Below, one piece after another: positions 16,163 to 24,570 of a DNA stretch of 64,000 bases (position 1 is the stretch's first letter; every line of letters begins with the position of its first letter). Both the position numbers and the translations under genes were made by a program. The stretch covers positions 62,001-126,000 of the forward strand of contig QZFT01000014.1 in the NCBI GenBank assembly GCA_003600225.1, read 5' to 3'. This DNA is from Pseudonocardiaceae bacterium YIM PH 21723. Its GTDB lineage: Bacteria > Actinomycetota > Actinomycetes > Mycobacteriales > Pseudonocardiaceae. A model generated the notes under the pieces. That model was not told where the DNA came from. It did not search any database and was given only the letters and a program-made list of their open reading frames with translations.

Positions 16163-17368
16163 GTGACGATCACGGTCATCGGTGTGGACGGCGAACGGCT
16201 GCCGGACGGCGCGACCACCGCGCTGGCTCAGGCCCGGTTCGTCGTCGGCTCCGGCCGTGCCCTGGTCCGCCATTCGCCGAACGGCAAGCGCACCATCCAG
16301 CTCGGCGCGCTCATCCCGGCGCTGACCGAACTGGAACACGCCGACAAGGCGGGCGAGCACGCGGTGGTGCTCGCCTCCGGCGATCCGACCATGTTCGGCA
16401 TCGTGCGGTCGCTGCGTGAACGCGGTATCCGCCCGGTGGTGCTGCCCAGCCTGTCCAGCGTGCAACGACTGCTCGGCAGGCTGGGGCGGCCGTGGGACGA
16501 CGTCACCGTGGTCTCCGCGCACGGCCTGCCGCTGAACCAGGTGCTCAACGTCTGCCGGGCCCGGCGCGCGGTCGCGGTGCTGACCGCCCCGGAGTCGGGG
16601 CCCGCCGAGATCGGGCTGGGCTTGAAGGGCTGGCGGCGCACGCTGGTCGTCGCGGAGAACCTGGGTTCCCCCGAGGAACAGATCACCCAGCTCGACGCCA
16701 CCGAGGCGAACAACCGCATCTGGATGGATCCGAACATCGTGCTGTGCCTGGCCGATCCGGACGCGGTGCCCGAGCGCGGCTGGAACCTGGGCGGCCCGTT
16801 CACCCCACGCGGTGACGGCTTCGCCCTGGCCGAGGAGGAGTTCAGCCACCGCGACGGCATGATCACCAAGGCCGAGGTCCGGGCACTGGCACTGGCCAAG
16901 CTGGGGGCCGCTCCCGGCAAGCTGGTCTGGGACATCGGCGCGGGCAGCGGCTCGGTCGGCGTGGAATGCGCGCGGCTGGGCGCCGCGGTGATCGCGGTGG
17001 AGCGGGATCCGATGCAGTGCACCCGGGTGGTGGCCAACGCCGCCGAGCACCGGGTGGACGTGCGCATGGTGGAGGGCGAGGCCCCGTGGGTGCTCACCGA
17101 GCTGCCGACCCCGGATTCGGTGTTCGTCGGCGGCGGTGGCCCGGAGGTGGTGGCCGCGGCCGCGTCCCGGGGCGCGCAGCGGGTGGTCGTCACGCTGGCT
17201 GCACTCGAACGAGTGGGGCCATCTCGGGATGCGCTTCGCTGGGCGGGCTATAAGGTCGAAGGCGTGCAGCTGCAGGTCGCCCGCTTCGCGGATCTTCCCG
17301 ACGGCACCACCAGGTTGAACGCGCTCAACCCGGTGGTGGTGCTGTGGGGTGTACGGACACCTCGATGA
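16163..17368 (+). CDS. cobL: Precorrin-6Y C5,15-methyltransferase (decarboxylating), CbiE-CbiT fusion
   Basis: A 401-residue bifunctional enzyme. The N-terminal CbiE part (about 1-200) resembles tetrapyrrole methyltransferases and includes LASGDPTMFGI; the C-terminal CbiT part (about 205-400) is a class I methyltransferase with DIGAGSGSVGVE near residue 256. It methylates C5 and C15 and decarboxylates the ring C acetate. GTG start with GGGGTGAG upstream. A 69-base gap separates it from cobM, and cobE starts within its stop codon (ATGA). Confidence 0.93.
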   Translation: MTITVIGVDGERLPDGATTALAQARFVVGSGRALVRHSPNGKRTIQLGALIPALTELEHADKAGEHAVVLASGDPTMFGIVRSLRERGIRPVVLPSLSSVQRLLGRLGRPWDDVTVVSAHGLPLNQVLNVCRARRAVAVLTAPESGPAEIGLGLKGWRRTLVVAENLGSPEEQITQLDATEANNRIWMDPNIVLCLADPDAVPERGWNLGGPFTPRGDGFALAEEEFSHRDGMITKAEVRALALAKLGAAPGKLVWDIGAGSGSVGVECARLGAAVIAVERDPMQCTRVVANAAEHRVDVRMVEGEAPWVLTELPTPDSVFVGGGGPEVVAAAASRGAQRVVVTLAALERVGPSRDALRWAGYKVEGVQLQVARFADLPDGTTRLNALNPVVVLWGVRTPR

Positions 17369-17748
17369 GCCTGATCGTCGGTGTCGGCGCCTCCCGTGGC
17401 GTGACGATCGCCGAGGTCGGCGCGTTGATCGACCGGCTGTGGCTGGAACACGGCCTCGACCCGTCCCGGCTGACCGCGTTCGCCACCATCGACCTGAAGG
17501 CCGCCGAGCCCGGGCTGGTGGCCATCGCCGGCGCCTATCACTGCCAGCTGCTCACCTACCCGGCCCGGGTGCTCGCCACGGTGACGGTGCCCAACCCCAG
17601 CACGGTGGTCCGGGAGCGGACCGGTACGTCCAGCGTCGCCGAGGCCGCCGCCCTCTACTGTGCCGCCCAGCTCGGTGAGAACGCCCGGCTGGTGGTGCCC
17701 AAACTGAAGAGTCCCGCCGCCACCTGTGCGGTCGCTGAACACAGGTGA
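17365..17748 (+). CDS. cobE: CobE/CbiG C-terminal-domain protein
   Basis: A 127-residue protein matching the CobE family, also found as the C-terminal domain of CbiG: GVGASRGVTIAEV at the start, ATIDLKAAEPGLVA in the middle and SVAEAAAL near the end. CobE is needed for aerobic B12 synthesis, but its exact role is not settled. It overlaps cobL by 4 bases and ends this cob unit. No Walker motif or membrane segment is present. Confidence 0.88.
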   Translation: MSLIVGVGASRGVTIAEVGALIDRLWLEHGLDPSRLTAFATIDLKAAEPGLVAIAGAYHCQLLTYPARVLATVTVPNPSTVVRERTGTSSVAEAAALYCAAQLGENARLVVPKLKSPAATCAVAEHR

Positions 17749-17861
17749 AATCAGTGTCCGCTAACGGAACCCGGCACCTGACAATTTTTCAATTCCGTAT
17801 TGATAGGCGCGTCTAACCTCGGTGAGGTCATGTTTTCATGACCCATTCTGAGGGGATTCTT

Positions 17862-18593
17862 GTGAAAATTCGACTTATTCTGTCGACCCTTGCCGTCGCC
17901 ATCAGCGCGGCGCTGATCGGATCGACCGCCGTCGCCACCGCCGCACCGGTTTCCGAGCGCCAGATCGGCGGCAACAGATTCGTGGAGGTCAAGCAGGACG
18001 GAACCGCGGCGATCTGGAAGCAGGCTCCGCCCACCTACACCACGGTGAAGTCCTACCAGGGCTACGCGAATGTGCGCGCGGTGGCCGGCCTGGGGAGTGG
18101 CTGGTACCTCGCGTTGCGCAACAACAACGAGCTGCTGGAATGCGAGATCGACAACACCGAGCGATGCACCCTGATCAATGGTGGCTTCAGCCCCACACGG
18201 CTGCTCGCCGGGCTGAGCACCACCACGTTCCTGGAGGTCACCCAGGACGGCCACCTCATCCGCTGGAGCTGGACCGGCGGCAGCTGGAAGTCGGTGGGAA
18301 TCCAGGGCACAGGATGGCAGAACGCCAGGATCATCATCGGCCTGGACGCCAACACCTTCCTGGAGATCAACAACGCCAATGACCTGGTCCGCTGGAGCTG
18401 GGCCAACAACCAGTGGAATGGCGCGAAGGTCGGACAGGGCTGGCAGAACACCAGGCTGCTGGCCAGCGTGAGCAGCACCCAGTTCGTCGAGGTCCGCAAC
18501 GATGGTGTGCTCGTCGAGTGGTCTGCTTCCGGCGGCTCCTACACCGGTCGGCAGGCCGGTCAGGGCTGGCAGTCCGCGCGGCTGCTCGGCTGA
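17862..18593 (+). CDS. Secreted five-repeat tachylectin-2-like beta-propeller protein
   Basis: A 243-residue exported protein. A signal peptide (LILSTLAVAISAALIGSTAVATAA) is followed by five repeats of 40-43 residues that end near the C-terminus. Each repeat has the pattern (T)FLEV--DG-L-RWSW----W-----G-GWQ--RLLAG; repeats 3 to 5 are clearest. The count and unit length match a five-bladed tachylectin-2-type propeller, which in known members binds amino sugars. GTG 17862 follows GAGGGG; an in-frame ATG at 17838 would put extra polar residues before the signal peptide. It sits alone between cobE and a convergent AraC gene. Ligand unknown. Confidence 0.75.
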   Translation: MKIRLILSTLAVAISAALIGSTAVATAAPVSERQIGGNRFVEVKQDGTAAIWKQAPPTYTTVKSYQGYANVRAVAGLGSGWYLALRNNNELLECEIDNTERCTLINGGFSPTRLLAGLSTTTFLEVTQDGHLIRWSWTGGSWKSVGIQGTGWQNARIIIGLDANTFLEINNANDLVRWSWANNQWNGAKVGQGWQNTRLLASVSSTQFVEVRNDGVLVEWSASGGSYTGRQAGQGWQSARLLG

Positions 18594-18601
18594 TCTCTGA
18601 C

Positions 18602-18639
18602 CCGGGTGACCGGTGGCGGATTCGCCGCCGGTCACCCGG
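18602..18639. terminator. Bidirectional terminator hairpin
   Basis: 17-bp arms (18602-18618 and 18623-18639, one mismatch) with the loop GATT. It lies 8 bases after the propeller gene stop and contains the stop of the convergent AraC gene, so it can serve both. Confidence 0.75.
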
Positions 18640-19546
18640 TTTCGCCGGCCGGGGTGGAGCCGTAGGTACACAGGTCCTGGGAGACGAGCCGGGTGCCCTG
18701 CCGGGTGCCGGTGAACGCGCTGCCCCGGCTGTTCGCGGAGGCGAGCAGTTCCGTGGGGCCGTGGCCGGTGAGCAGCCGGAAGTCCCGATGCAGGTGGGAC
18801 TGGTCGGAGTAGCCGCAGCTCGCCGCCACCTCGGCCCAGGACGGCGGACGCGGGCGGGTGGCGAGCCGGATCGCCGCGTGGAACCGCGCGACCCTGGCGA
18901 CGGCTTTGGGGGACAGGCCGATCTGCTCGCGGAACCGGGTGTTCAGGTGCTGCCGGGTCCAGCCGACCCGCTCGGCCAGGGTGTTGATCCGCATCCGGCC
19001 CGCCGACCGCAGGAGTTCCTGCCAGGCGCCCTGCACCTGGGACGGCAGCGCCGCGCCGCTGTGGATCCGGGCGCCGAGTTGCTCGTCGAGCAGCTGGAAC
19101 CGGTCGGCCCAGGTGCGCGCCTCGATCAACCGCTCACTCAGCCGGCCGGCCTCGGTGCCCAGCAGATCGGCGGCGCAGACGGCGGTGTTGGAGATCAACC
19201 GGAGCGGGAGTCCGAGCAGCGCCCGGGCGCCCAGTGGCGTCAGCTCGGCCAGCAGGCCACGCTCCCGGCCGTACTGGGTGAAGAGCAGCGGCCGGTCGGT
19301 GAGCCCGACGACGGGGGAGCGATCCGGCGGCTGCGGCGTCCCGGCGACCCGCCCCCGGTGCGGGCTGTCCAGCTCGATCAGCATGAGCACGGATCCGAGT
19401 GCGGCCAGCCGCCGGGTGACCGGTCGGTGCAGGGTGCGCTCGTAACCCATGTAGCAGACGATGTGCTCGGTCAGATCCCGTCGCGGCAATCGGGTCACGA
19501 AGTATTCGTCGTCATTCTTGTGTGGTTTCGCCACCAGTGTGTTCAC
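18632..19546 (-). CDS. AraC-family transcriptional regulator
   Basis: A 304-residue regulator. The C-terminal third carries two helix-turn-helix motifs of the AraC type (INTLAERVGWTRQHLNTRFREQIGLSPK, with RFHAAIRLATRPRPPSWAEVAASCGYSDQSHLHRDFRLLTGHGP after it). The N-terminal part would hold an effector-binding domain, but I see no known ligand signature. GTG start with a G-rich upstream sequence. Convergent with the propeller gene and sharing its terminator. Its target is unknown; the LysE-type exporter on the same strand upstream is one candidate. Confidence 0.88.
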   Translation of the reverse strand: MNTLVAKPHKNDDEYFVTRLPRRDLTEHIVCYMGYERTLHRPVTRRLAALGSVLMLIELDSPHRGRVAGTPQPPDRSPVVGLTDRPLLFTQYGRERGLLAELTPLGARALLGLPLRLISNTAVCAADLLGTEAGRLSERLIEARTWADRFQLLDEQLGARIHSGAALPSQVQGAWQELLRSAGRMRINTLAERVGWTRQHLNTRFREQIGLSPKAVARVARFHAAIRLATRPRPPSWAEVAASCGYSDQSHLHRDFRLLTGHGPTELLASANSRGSAFTGTRQGTRLVSQDLCTYGSTPAGETG

Positions 19547-19673
19547 ACGGCCCCCAGCCCCCTATGCACTGCGCCCGAGATTAGTCGGTCAATGCTGACC
19601 GGAGGGCTGAACTTAATCGAAATATAACCCAACGACTCCATTCGATTTTTGAGCGCTAAGAAATAGCGACCGG

Positions 19674-20303
19674 TCAATGGAGATCGGTACTCAGCCGAAC
19701 CGCCAGCGCGCCGAATACCGCTGCGGAGACCCGGTCCAGCCACCGCCGGATCGCCGGCCGGCGGAGCAGCAGATCCGACAGCCCGCCGGCCACGAATCCG
19801 ATGGTGGCGTCGATGCTCAGGCCCACGCAGAGCAGGATCGCGCCGAGTACCAGGAACTGCGTCCACACCGGCCAGCCGCCCTGCGTCACGAACTGCGGGA
19901 AGAAGGCGAGGTAGAACAGGATGACCTTGGGATTGGCCAGGTTGGTGAGGACGGCCATCACGTACGTCTTCCCCAGCGAGCGGTCCGGCGCGGCGGGCAC
20001 CGGAGCGGCCAGCGCCGTGCGCGAAGCCCGCCAGGTGGTGATCGCGAGGTAGCCGAGGAAGATCGCGCCGGCGATGCGCAGCCCGTTGAGGACCGCCGGG
20101 GCGGCGGCTATCAGGGCGCCGAGCCCGGCCGCCGCGGCGACGGTGTGCACCGCGATTCCGGTGGACATGCCCAGGGCGGCGATCACCCCGGCCACCCGGC
20201 CGCGGGCGATTCCGTTGGCGATGATGAACATCATGTCCGGGCCCGGTGCCAGGCTGATCACGGCACAGGCGACGGCGAAGGCGAGTAAGACCATGTGATC
20301 CAT
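19674..20303 (-). CDS. LysE/RhtB-family exporter
   Basis: A 209-residue inner-membrane protein with about six hydrophobic segments. The N-terminus has the family pattern SLAPGPDMMFIIANGIARGR, followed by LGYLAITTWRASR and LTNLANPKVILFYLAFFPQFV. The family exports amino acids or their derivatives by proton exchange. ATG 20303 (MDHMVLL) is preferred over an upstream GTG-type start because it begins at the first membrane segment. The 127 bases between it and the AraC gene are AT-rich but show no clear site. Confidence 0.88.
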   Translation of the reverse strand: MDHMVLLAFAVACAVISLAPGPDMMFIIANGIARGRVAGVIAALGMSTGIAVHTVAAAAGLGALIAAAPAVLNGLRIAGAIFLGYLAITTWRASRTALAAPVPAAPDRSLGKTYVMAVLTNLANPKVILFYLAFFPQFVTQGGWPVWTQFLVLGAILLCVGLSIDATIGFVAGGLSDLLLRRPAIRRWLDRVSAAVFGALAVRLSTDLH

Positions 20304-20360
20304 CCGGCCATCCAGCACGATCGGCCGGATCGTCGTCAAGCGGTTTTCGGCTGTTCACGG

Positions 20361-21842
20361 TCACCGGGACAGCAGTCGCCGGAGCACCGGTCGCAGGTCG
20401 GTGGGCTCGTGCGCGCGCCAGGCGACCACGCCGTCCGGCCGGACCAGCAGCGCGCCCCTCGGTCCGGTGCCGGACAGTTCGGTGAACTCCGCGCCCATCC
20501 GTACGGCCCGCAGTCCCGAGGTGCGCCACCTGTCGTCCGGCCCGGCCAGCAGGGTCCATTCCTCGCCAACCAGGTCCACTGTGGACGATTCGTCGGTCAG
20601 TTTCCGGTGCGGCAGCCGCCTGCCGGGCATCGCCCAGTCGCCGAACAGGCCGGGATCGGCGCCGTCATCGGGGATGATCGCCGCGGAGGCGTAGTCGTAG
20701 AACATCATGCCGCGCAGGTAGTCCTCGGCGATCTGCGACCACAGTGTGTCCCAGTCGTCCCGGTGCGTGGTCAGCCGCCGATGCATGCCGTGGGACAGGG
20801 CCAGCGACCGGTCCGCGGCCTGCTGCCGTTCCACCTGGTAGCTGTCCAGCAGCGCCTCGCCTGCCTGGCCACGCAGCACGGCGGCGAGTTTCCAGGCGAG
20901 GTTGTGGCCGTCCTGGATGCCGGTGTTCATCCCCAGCCCACCCGCCCCGCTCTGCACGTGCGCGGCGTCGCCGACCAGGAAGACCCGATCCTCGCGGAAC
21001 CGTTCGGCCATGCCGATGGCCGCCTCCCACGGGTTGCTGGCCAGCATCTCGATCTCGTAGGAGTCGGAGCCGATGATCGCGTGCAGGTGGTCCAGAGCCT
21101 GCCGTTCGCTGAACCGGGTCAGCTCGCTCGGCTTGCCCGGGTAGTCGATGATCTGCGAGCTCCAGTGATCGCCGTCGGAGCCCATCGAGACCAGCGTTCC
21201 GTAGACCTTCTCGTTGCGGATGAAGCACATTCGCTCCGTCCACTCGGGAAACGCGGTGCCCAGTTCGGCGCGGAAGAACATCGCGTTCAGCCGGGAGGCG
21301 ACGAACCGGCCCGGCATGCCGATGCCCAGCCGCTCGCGGATCGGACTGTGCGCGCCATCGGCCGCGATGAGGTAGTCCGCGGTCACCTGCTCCGCTCCGT
21401 CCAGGGTGATCCGCACTCCGGTGGCGTCCTGCTCGAATCCGGTCAGCACCGCGGGGAACCGCACCATTCCGGGCAGCCGTTCCAGGGCCAGGCGCTGGAT
21501 GTCGAGCTGGTTCAGCAGGTGCCGGTGATCGATCGGCGAGCAGTCGCGCAGCCGGTCCAGGTACCGGGCCGGCGCGGACGCCGTCTCCAGCACCGGGCCG
21601 ATCCCGCTCTCCTTCACCAGATTGCGCAGCGGGGTGGGACCGTGCCAGCCGGCACGGTCCACGTCCAGGCCCGCGTTACGGAGGATCTCCAGGGTGCGCA
21701 GGCTGGACACCGCCCGTGGTGGACCGCCGAGCGGATCCCGCCGGTCCACCACGAGCACCCGGATTCCCCGGGCGGCCAGGAACATCGCCGTGCACAGCCC
21801 GACCGGTCCGGCTCCCGCGACCACGACCTCGTATCTCCCCAT
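20361..21842 (-). CDS. FAD-dependent aromatic monooxygenase (PheA/TfdB-like), copy 1
   Basis: A 493-residue class A flavoprotein monooxygenase. The N-terminal GxGxxG dinucleotide fold (VVVAGAGPVGLCTAMFLA), the middle ADGAHSPIRE (DG motif), and FLVGDAAHVQSGAGGLGMNTGIQD (GD motif) are all present, and a thioredoxin-like C-terminal region follows. Such enzymes hydroxylate phenols or polyketides with NAD(P)H and O2. It lies 84 bases downstream of a close paralogue on the same strand, indicating tandem duplication. Start ATG 21842 begins directly before the Rossmann strand. Substrate not predictable. Confidence 0.9.
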   Translation of the reverse strand: MGRYEVVVAGAGPVGLCTAMFLAARGIRVLVVDRRDPLGGPPRAVSSLRTLEILRNAGLDVDRAGWHGPTPLRNLVKESGIGPVLETASAPARYLDRLRDCSPIDHRHLLNQLDIQRLALERLPGMVRFPAVLTGFEQDATGVRITLDGAEQVTADYLIAADGAHSPIRERLGIGMPGRFVASRLNAMFFRAELGTAFPEWTERMCFIRNEKVYGTLVSMGSDGDHWSSQIIDYPGKPSELTRFSERQALDHLHAIIGSDSYEIEMLASNPWEAAIGMAERFREDRVFLVGDAAHVQSGAGGLGMNTGIQDGHNLAWKLAAVLRGQAGEALLDSYQVERQQAADRSLALSHGMHRRLTTHRDDWDTLWSQIAEDYLRGMMFYDYASAAIIPDDGADPGLFGDWAMPGRRLPHRKLTDESSTVDLVGEEWTLLAGPDDRWRTSGLRAVRMGAEFTELSGTGPRGALLVRPDGVVAWRAHEPTDLRPVLRRLLSR

Positions 21843-21926
21843 GGACGGAGATCCTGACCGGTCGGTCCGGTGCCCAGGAATCGATCCGGGGCACAAAGAT
21901 CGGGTCCGGGATTGGTAGGTGGAACC

Positions 21927-23477
21927 TCAAGGCCGGCCCAGCACCGTCTGCAGTACCCGGGATACCGCGGCGACCGGATCGGCGGGCGTGGTGGCGGCCC
22001 GCCACGCGACGAATCCGTCGGGGCGCACCAGCAGGGCGCCATCCGGCTCGGTGCGCGCCAGCTCGGTGAAGGCGCGCGAGTCACCGATCGGCCGGACCTT
22101 GAGGTCCACTCCGGACGTTCCCGCCACCGCGTCCCAGCCCGTCCCCAGCGGGCCGGTGAGCAGTGTCCACTGTGTACCGACGATGTCCAGAGTGGACAGT
22201 TCGTCGGTGAGCCAGCGGTGTGGGAGCCGGTAACCGGGCGCGGCCCAGTCGCCGAACACGTCCGGATCCGGGCCGTCATCCCCGATGACGGCGCCGGAGT
22301 CATAGCGGTAGAACATCATCGCGCGCAGGTAGTCGGCCGCGGTCCTGGCCTGGACGGCGTTCATGCTCTCGCCGCCGTACAACGCCCGATGCGTCTCGTA
22401 GGACAGATGCAGTGACCGCTCCGCCGCCTGTTGCCGTTCCACCTGGTAGCTGTCCAAGAGTCCGTCGCCCGCCTGGCCACGCAGCACGGCGGCGAGTTTC
22501 CAGGCGAGGTTGTGCCCGTCCTGGATGCCGGTGTTCATCCCGAGGCCACCGCTGGAACTCTGCACGTGCGCGGCGTCCCCGGCCAGGAAGACCCGGCCTG
22601 CCCGGTAGCGCTCGGCCATGCCGATGCGCGCCTCCCAGGCGTTGTTGGACACCAGGTGGATCTCGTAGGCGTCCGAGCCGATGATCGCGTGCAGGAAGGT
22701 CAGCAGCTCCGCTTCCGGCATGGCGCGCAGCTCGTCCTTCTTGCCGGGATGGTCGAGCACGTGTGAGCTCCAGACCTTGCCGTCCCCGGTCAGCGCGAAC
22801 AGGGTGCCGAACACCTTGTCGTTGCGGATGAAGGTCATCCGCTCGCGCCATTCCGGGAAGTCGGCGCCCAGATCGGCCCGGAAACAGGCGGTGGTCAACC
22901 GATCGGCCACCCTCAGCCCCGTCATCGGGATGCCCAGCTGTTCCCTGATCTGGCTGTGGGCGCCGTCCGCCCCGATCAGGTAGTCGGCCGCCACCTCGTC
23001 CCAGGCGCCCTCGGCACTGGTCAGTGTGATGCTCACCCCGGAGTCGTGCTGGGCGAAGTCGGTCAGCTCCGTGCAGAACCGTGCCGTGCCGCCCCGCCGG
23101 CGCAGCTCGGTCAGCGCCACCCGCATGATGTCCAGGCTCATCAGGGCCAGCCGGGAGTCAACCGGCGTGCAGGTGTCCAGCCGGTGCAGGAACTGGTGCG
23201 GCGGCTCCACCTCCTCAAGGACCGAGCCGAGCGCGCTCTCCTTCAGCAGCGTTCGCATCGGTCTCGGCCCCTGCCAGCCCGCGTTGGTCATCTGTGGTCC
23301 GAGGCCCATCGCCCGGAACAGTTCCAGGGTGCGTTTGCTGGAACCGGCCCGTGGCCAGCCCAGCAGCGGTTCGCGCTTGTCCACCACCAGCACCCGGACA
23401 CCCCGGTCGGCCAGGAACAGGGCCGTGGACAGGCCCACCGGACCCGCACCGGCCACCACGACCTCGTAGCGGTCCAC
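21927..23477 (-). CDS. FAD-dependent aromatic monooxygenase (PheA/TfdB-like), copy 2
   Basis: A 516-residue paralogue of the gene at 20361, alike in most motifs: VVVAGAGPVGLSTALFLA, ADGAHSQIRE and FLAGDAAHVQSSSGGLGMNTGIQD. GTG 23477 is preceded by GGAGG. It is the promoter-proximal gene of a probable two-gene unit and is divergent from a MerR-family regulator 75 bases away. A dyad in the shared region suggests MerR control. This arrangement fits detoxification or degradation of an aromatic compound sensed by the regulator, but that is inference. Confidence 0.9.
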   Translation of the reverse strand: MDRYEVVVAGAGPVGLSTALFLADRGVRVLVVDKREPLLGWPRAGSSKRTLELFRAMGLGPQMTNAGWQGPRPMRTLLKESALGSVLEEVEPPHQFLHRLDTCTPVDSRLALMSLDIMRVALTELRRRGGTARFCTELTDFAQHDSGVSITLTSAEGAWDEVAADYLIGADGAHSQIREQLGIPMTGLRVADRLTTACFRADLGADFPEWRERMTFIRNDKVFGTLFALTGDGKVWSSHVLDHPGKKDELRAMPEAELLTFLHAIIGSDAYEIHLVSNNAWEARIGMAERYRAGRVFLAGDAAHVQSSSGGLGMNTGIQDGHNLAWKLAAVLRGQAGDGLLDSYQVERQQAAERSLHLSYETHRALYGGESMNAVQARTAADYLRAMMFYRYDSGAVIGDDGPDPDVFGDWAAPGYRLPHRWLTDELSTLDIVGTQWTLLTGPLGTGWDAVAGTSGVDLKVRPIGDSRAFTELARTEPDGALLVRPDGFVAWRAATTPADPVAAVSRVLQTVLGRP

Positions 23478-23487
23478 ATTTCCTCCA

Positions 23488-23518
23488 AAGTTAGGTAAGG
23501 TTTACCTTCCTCGCTCAA
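23488..23518 (-). promoter_or_regulatory. MerR-type promoter with dyad and 19-bp spacer
   Basis: Read on the minus strand, TTGAGC (23518-23513) and TAACTT (23493-23488) are 19 bases apart, the unusual spacing of MerR-controlled promoters, and the dyad AGGTAA-ACC-TTACCT spans the spacer and the edge of the -10. The predicted transcript would start only a few bases before the GTG at 23477, which leaves the GGAGG site barely included; this tempers the call. The motif also shares 14 of 19 positions with the actinobacterial iron-box consensus. Confidence 0.5.
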
Positions 23519-23552
23519 GTGGGGTTGAGTGCAAGCCTTGGGGGAGAAAACG

Positions 23553-23969
23553 ATGGAGTACACGATCAGCGAGGTGTCCCGGCGCTTCGGCATAGCGGTG
23601 TCGGCACTGCGCTACTACGACGAGATCGGCCTGCTGCGGCCCACCGGGCGAGCCCGCGCGGTGCGCACCTACGGCCGCGATGAACTGGAACGACTGGCCC
23701 TCATCCAGGTGTTGCACCGGGATGGGCTGATGACGTTGAACGACACCGCCACGGCGCTGTCCGCGCGGATCGACAACGGCCGGTCGGTGGCCCGTCAGGC
23801 CCTGCATCGCTCGCTGGACCGGGTGCGGGACCAGATGCGGCGGCTGCGCGAGGCCGAGGCGTTGCTGGAACATATGCTCAGCTGCCCGGCCGAGGAGCCG
23901 ATCGAGGGCTGCCCGATCCTGGCGGCGCAGCTGGAGATCGCCGTCGAAGGAGCACTCGGCGCCGCCTGA
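23553..23969 (+). CDS. MerR-family transcriptional regulator
   Basis: A 138-residue regulator. The N-terminal winged helix reads YTISEVSRRFGIAVSALRYYDEIGLL, the family hallmark, and is followed by a coiled-coil helix (about 85-118) and a short C-terminal effector region containing one Cys (EGCPILAAQ). ATG 23553 follows GGGGGAGA. Divergent from the flavin monooxygenase pair and very likely their regulator. The stop is 16 bases from the CobH-like gene, so these could be co-transcribed. Confidence 0.9.
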   Translation: MEYTISEVSRRFGIAVSALRYYDEIGLLRPTGRARAVRTYGRDELERLALIQVLHRDGLMTLNDTATALSARIDNGRSVARQALHRSLDRVRDQMRRLREAEALLEHMLSCPAEEPIEGCPILAAQLEIAVEGALGAA

Positions 23970-23985
23970 CCCCGCAGGAGACGTT

Positions 23986-24543
23986 ATGGACGCGCTCGCC
24001 GTTCTCCGGTCCAGAGTGGACACCTCGGACCTGCCGCCGCTGCACCGGTTCGTGGCCGAACGGGTCGCGCTGACCACCGCCGACGTCGGCTGGATCGGTG
24101 ATCTGGTGTGCGTCGAGGAGGAGCTCCGGGCCGTCGACGTCGCGAGCGCGCCGTTGATCACCGACGTGCGGATGCTGGCCGAGGCCGTCGCACCGCATCC
24201 GGCGATCGTCGGACTGGCGCAGCCCGGGGTCGCCGAGCTGGCCGCCGCCGAGGGCATCACCCGCAGCGCCGCCGGTATCCGGCTGGCCGCGGAACGTTTC
24301 CCGGACGGGGCGGTCTGGGCGGTGGGCAACGCGCCGACCGCGTTGTTCGAGATCCTCCGGCTCGCCTCGTCGGGGCAGTTGCGGCCGAGCCTGGTGATCG
24401 GGGTGCCGGTCGGATTCGTCGGGGCCGCCGACAGCAAGGCGGCACTGCGTCGTTCGGGCCTGCCCGCGGTGAGCACCCGGTCCGAACGCGGGGGAGCGGC
24501 GATCGCCGCCGCAGTGATCCACGCCCTGGTTGATTTTCACTGA
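23986..24543 (+). CDS. CobH/CbiC-like precorrin-8X methylmutase homologue lacking the catalytic His
   Basis: A 185-residue protein clearly related to precorrin-8X methylmutase: GITRSAAGIRLAAERF, the hallmark GNAPTALFEIL, and IGVPVGFVGAADSKAAL. CobH proteins are about 208 residues; this one is shorter at the N-terminus. The segment that in CobH reads R(M/V)(V/I)HA with the proton-donating His reads RVALTTADVGW here, so Leu stands in the His place. It may be inactive as a methylmutase or have another role. GGAGACGTT precedes the ATG. The cobA/cysG fusion follows after 27 bases. A functional cobH would need to lie outside the window. Confidence 0.75.
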   Translation: MDALAVLRSRVDTSDLPPLHRFVAERVALTTADVGWIGDLVCVEEELRAVDVASAPLITDVRMLAEAVAPHPAIVGLAQPGVAELAAAEGITRSAAGIRLAAERFPDGAVWAVGNAPTALFEILRLASSGQLRPSLVIGVPVGFVGAADSKAALRRSGLPAVSTRSERGGAAIAAAVIHALVDFH

Positions 24544-24570
24544 GCGGGTGCGCGGTGCACGATAGCCGGT

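Noticed and set aside
23488-23518. Iron-dependent repressor (IdeR/DmdR) box as the sole explanation
   Set aside because: Only 14 of 19 bases match, the genes are not iron-uptake genes, and the MerR layout with an adjacent MerR gene explains the dyad better.
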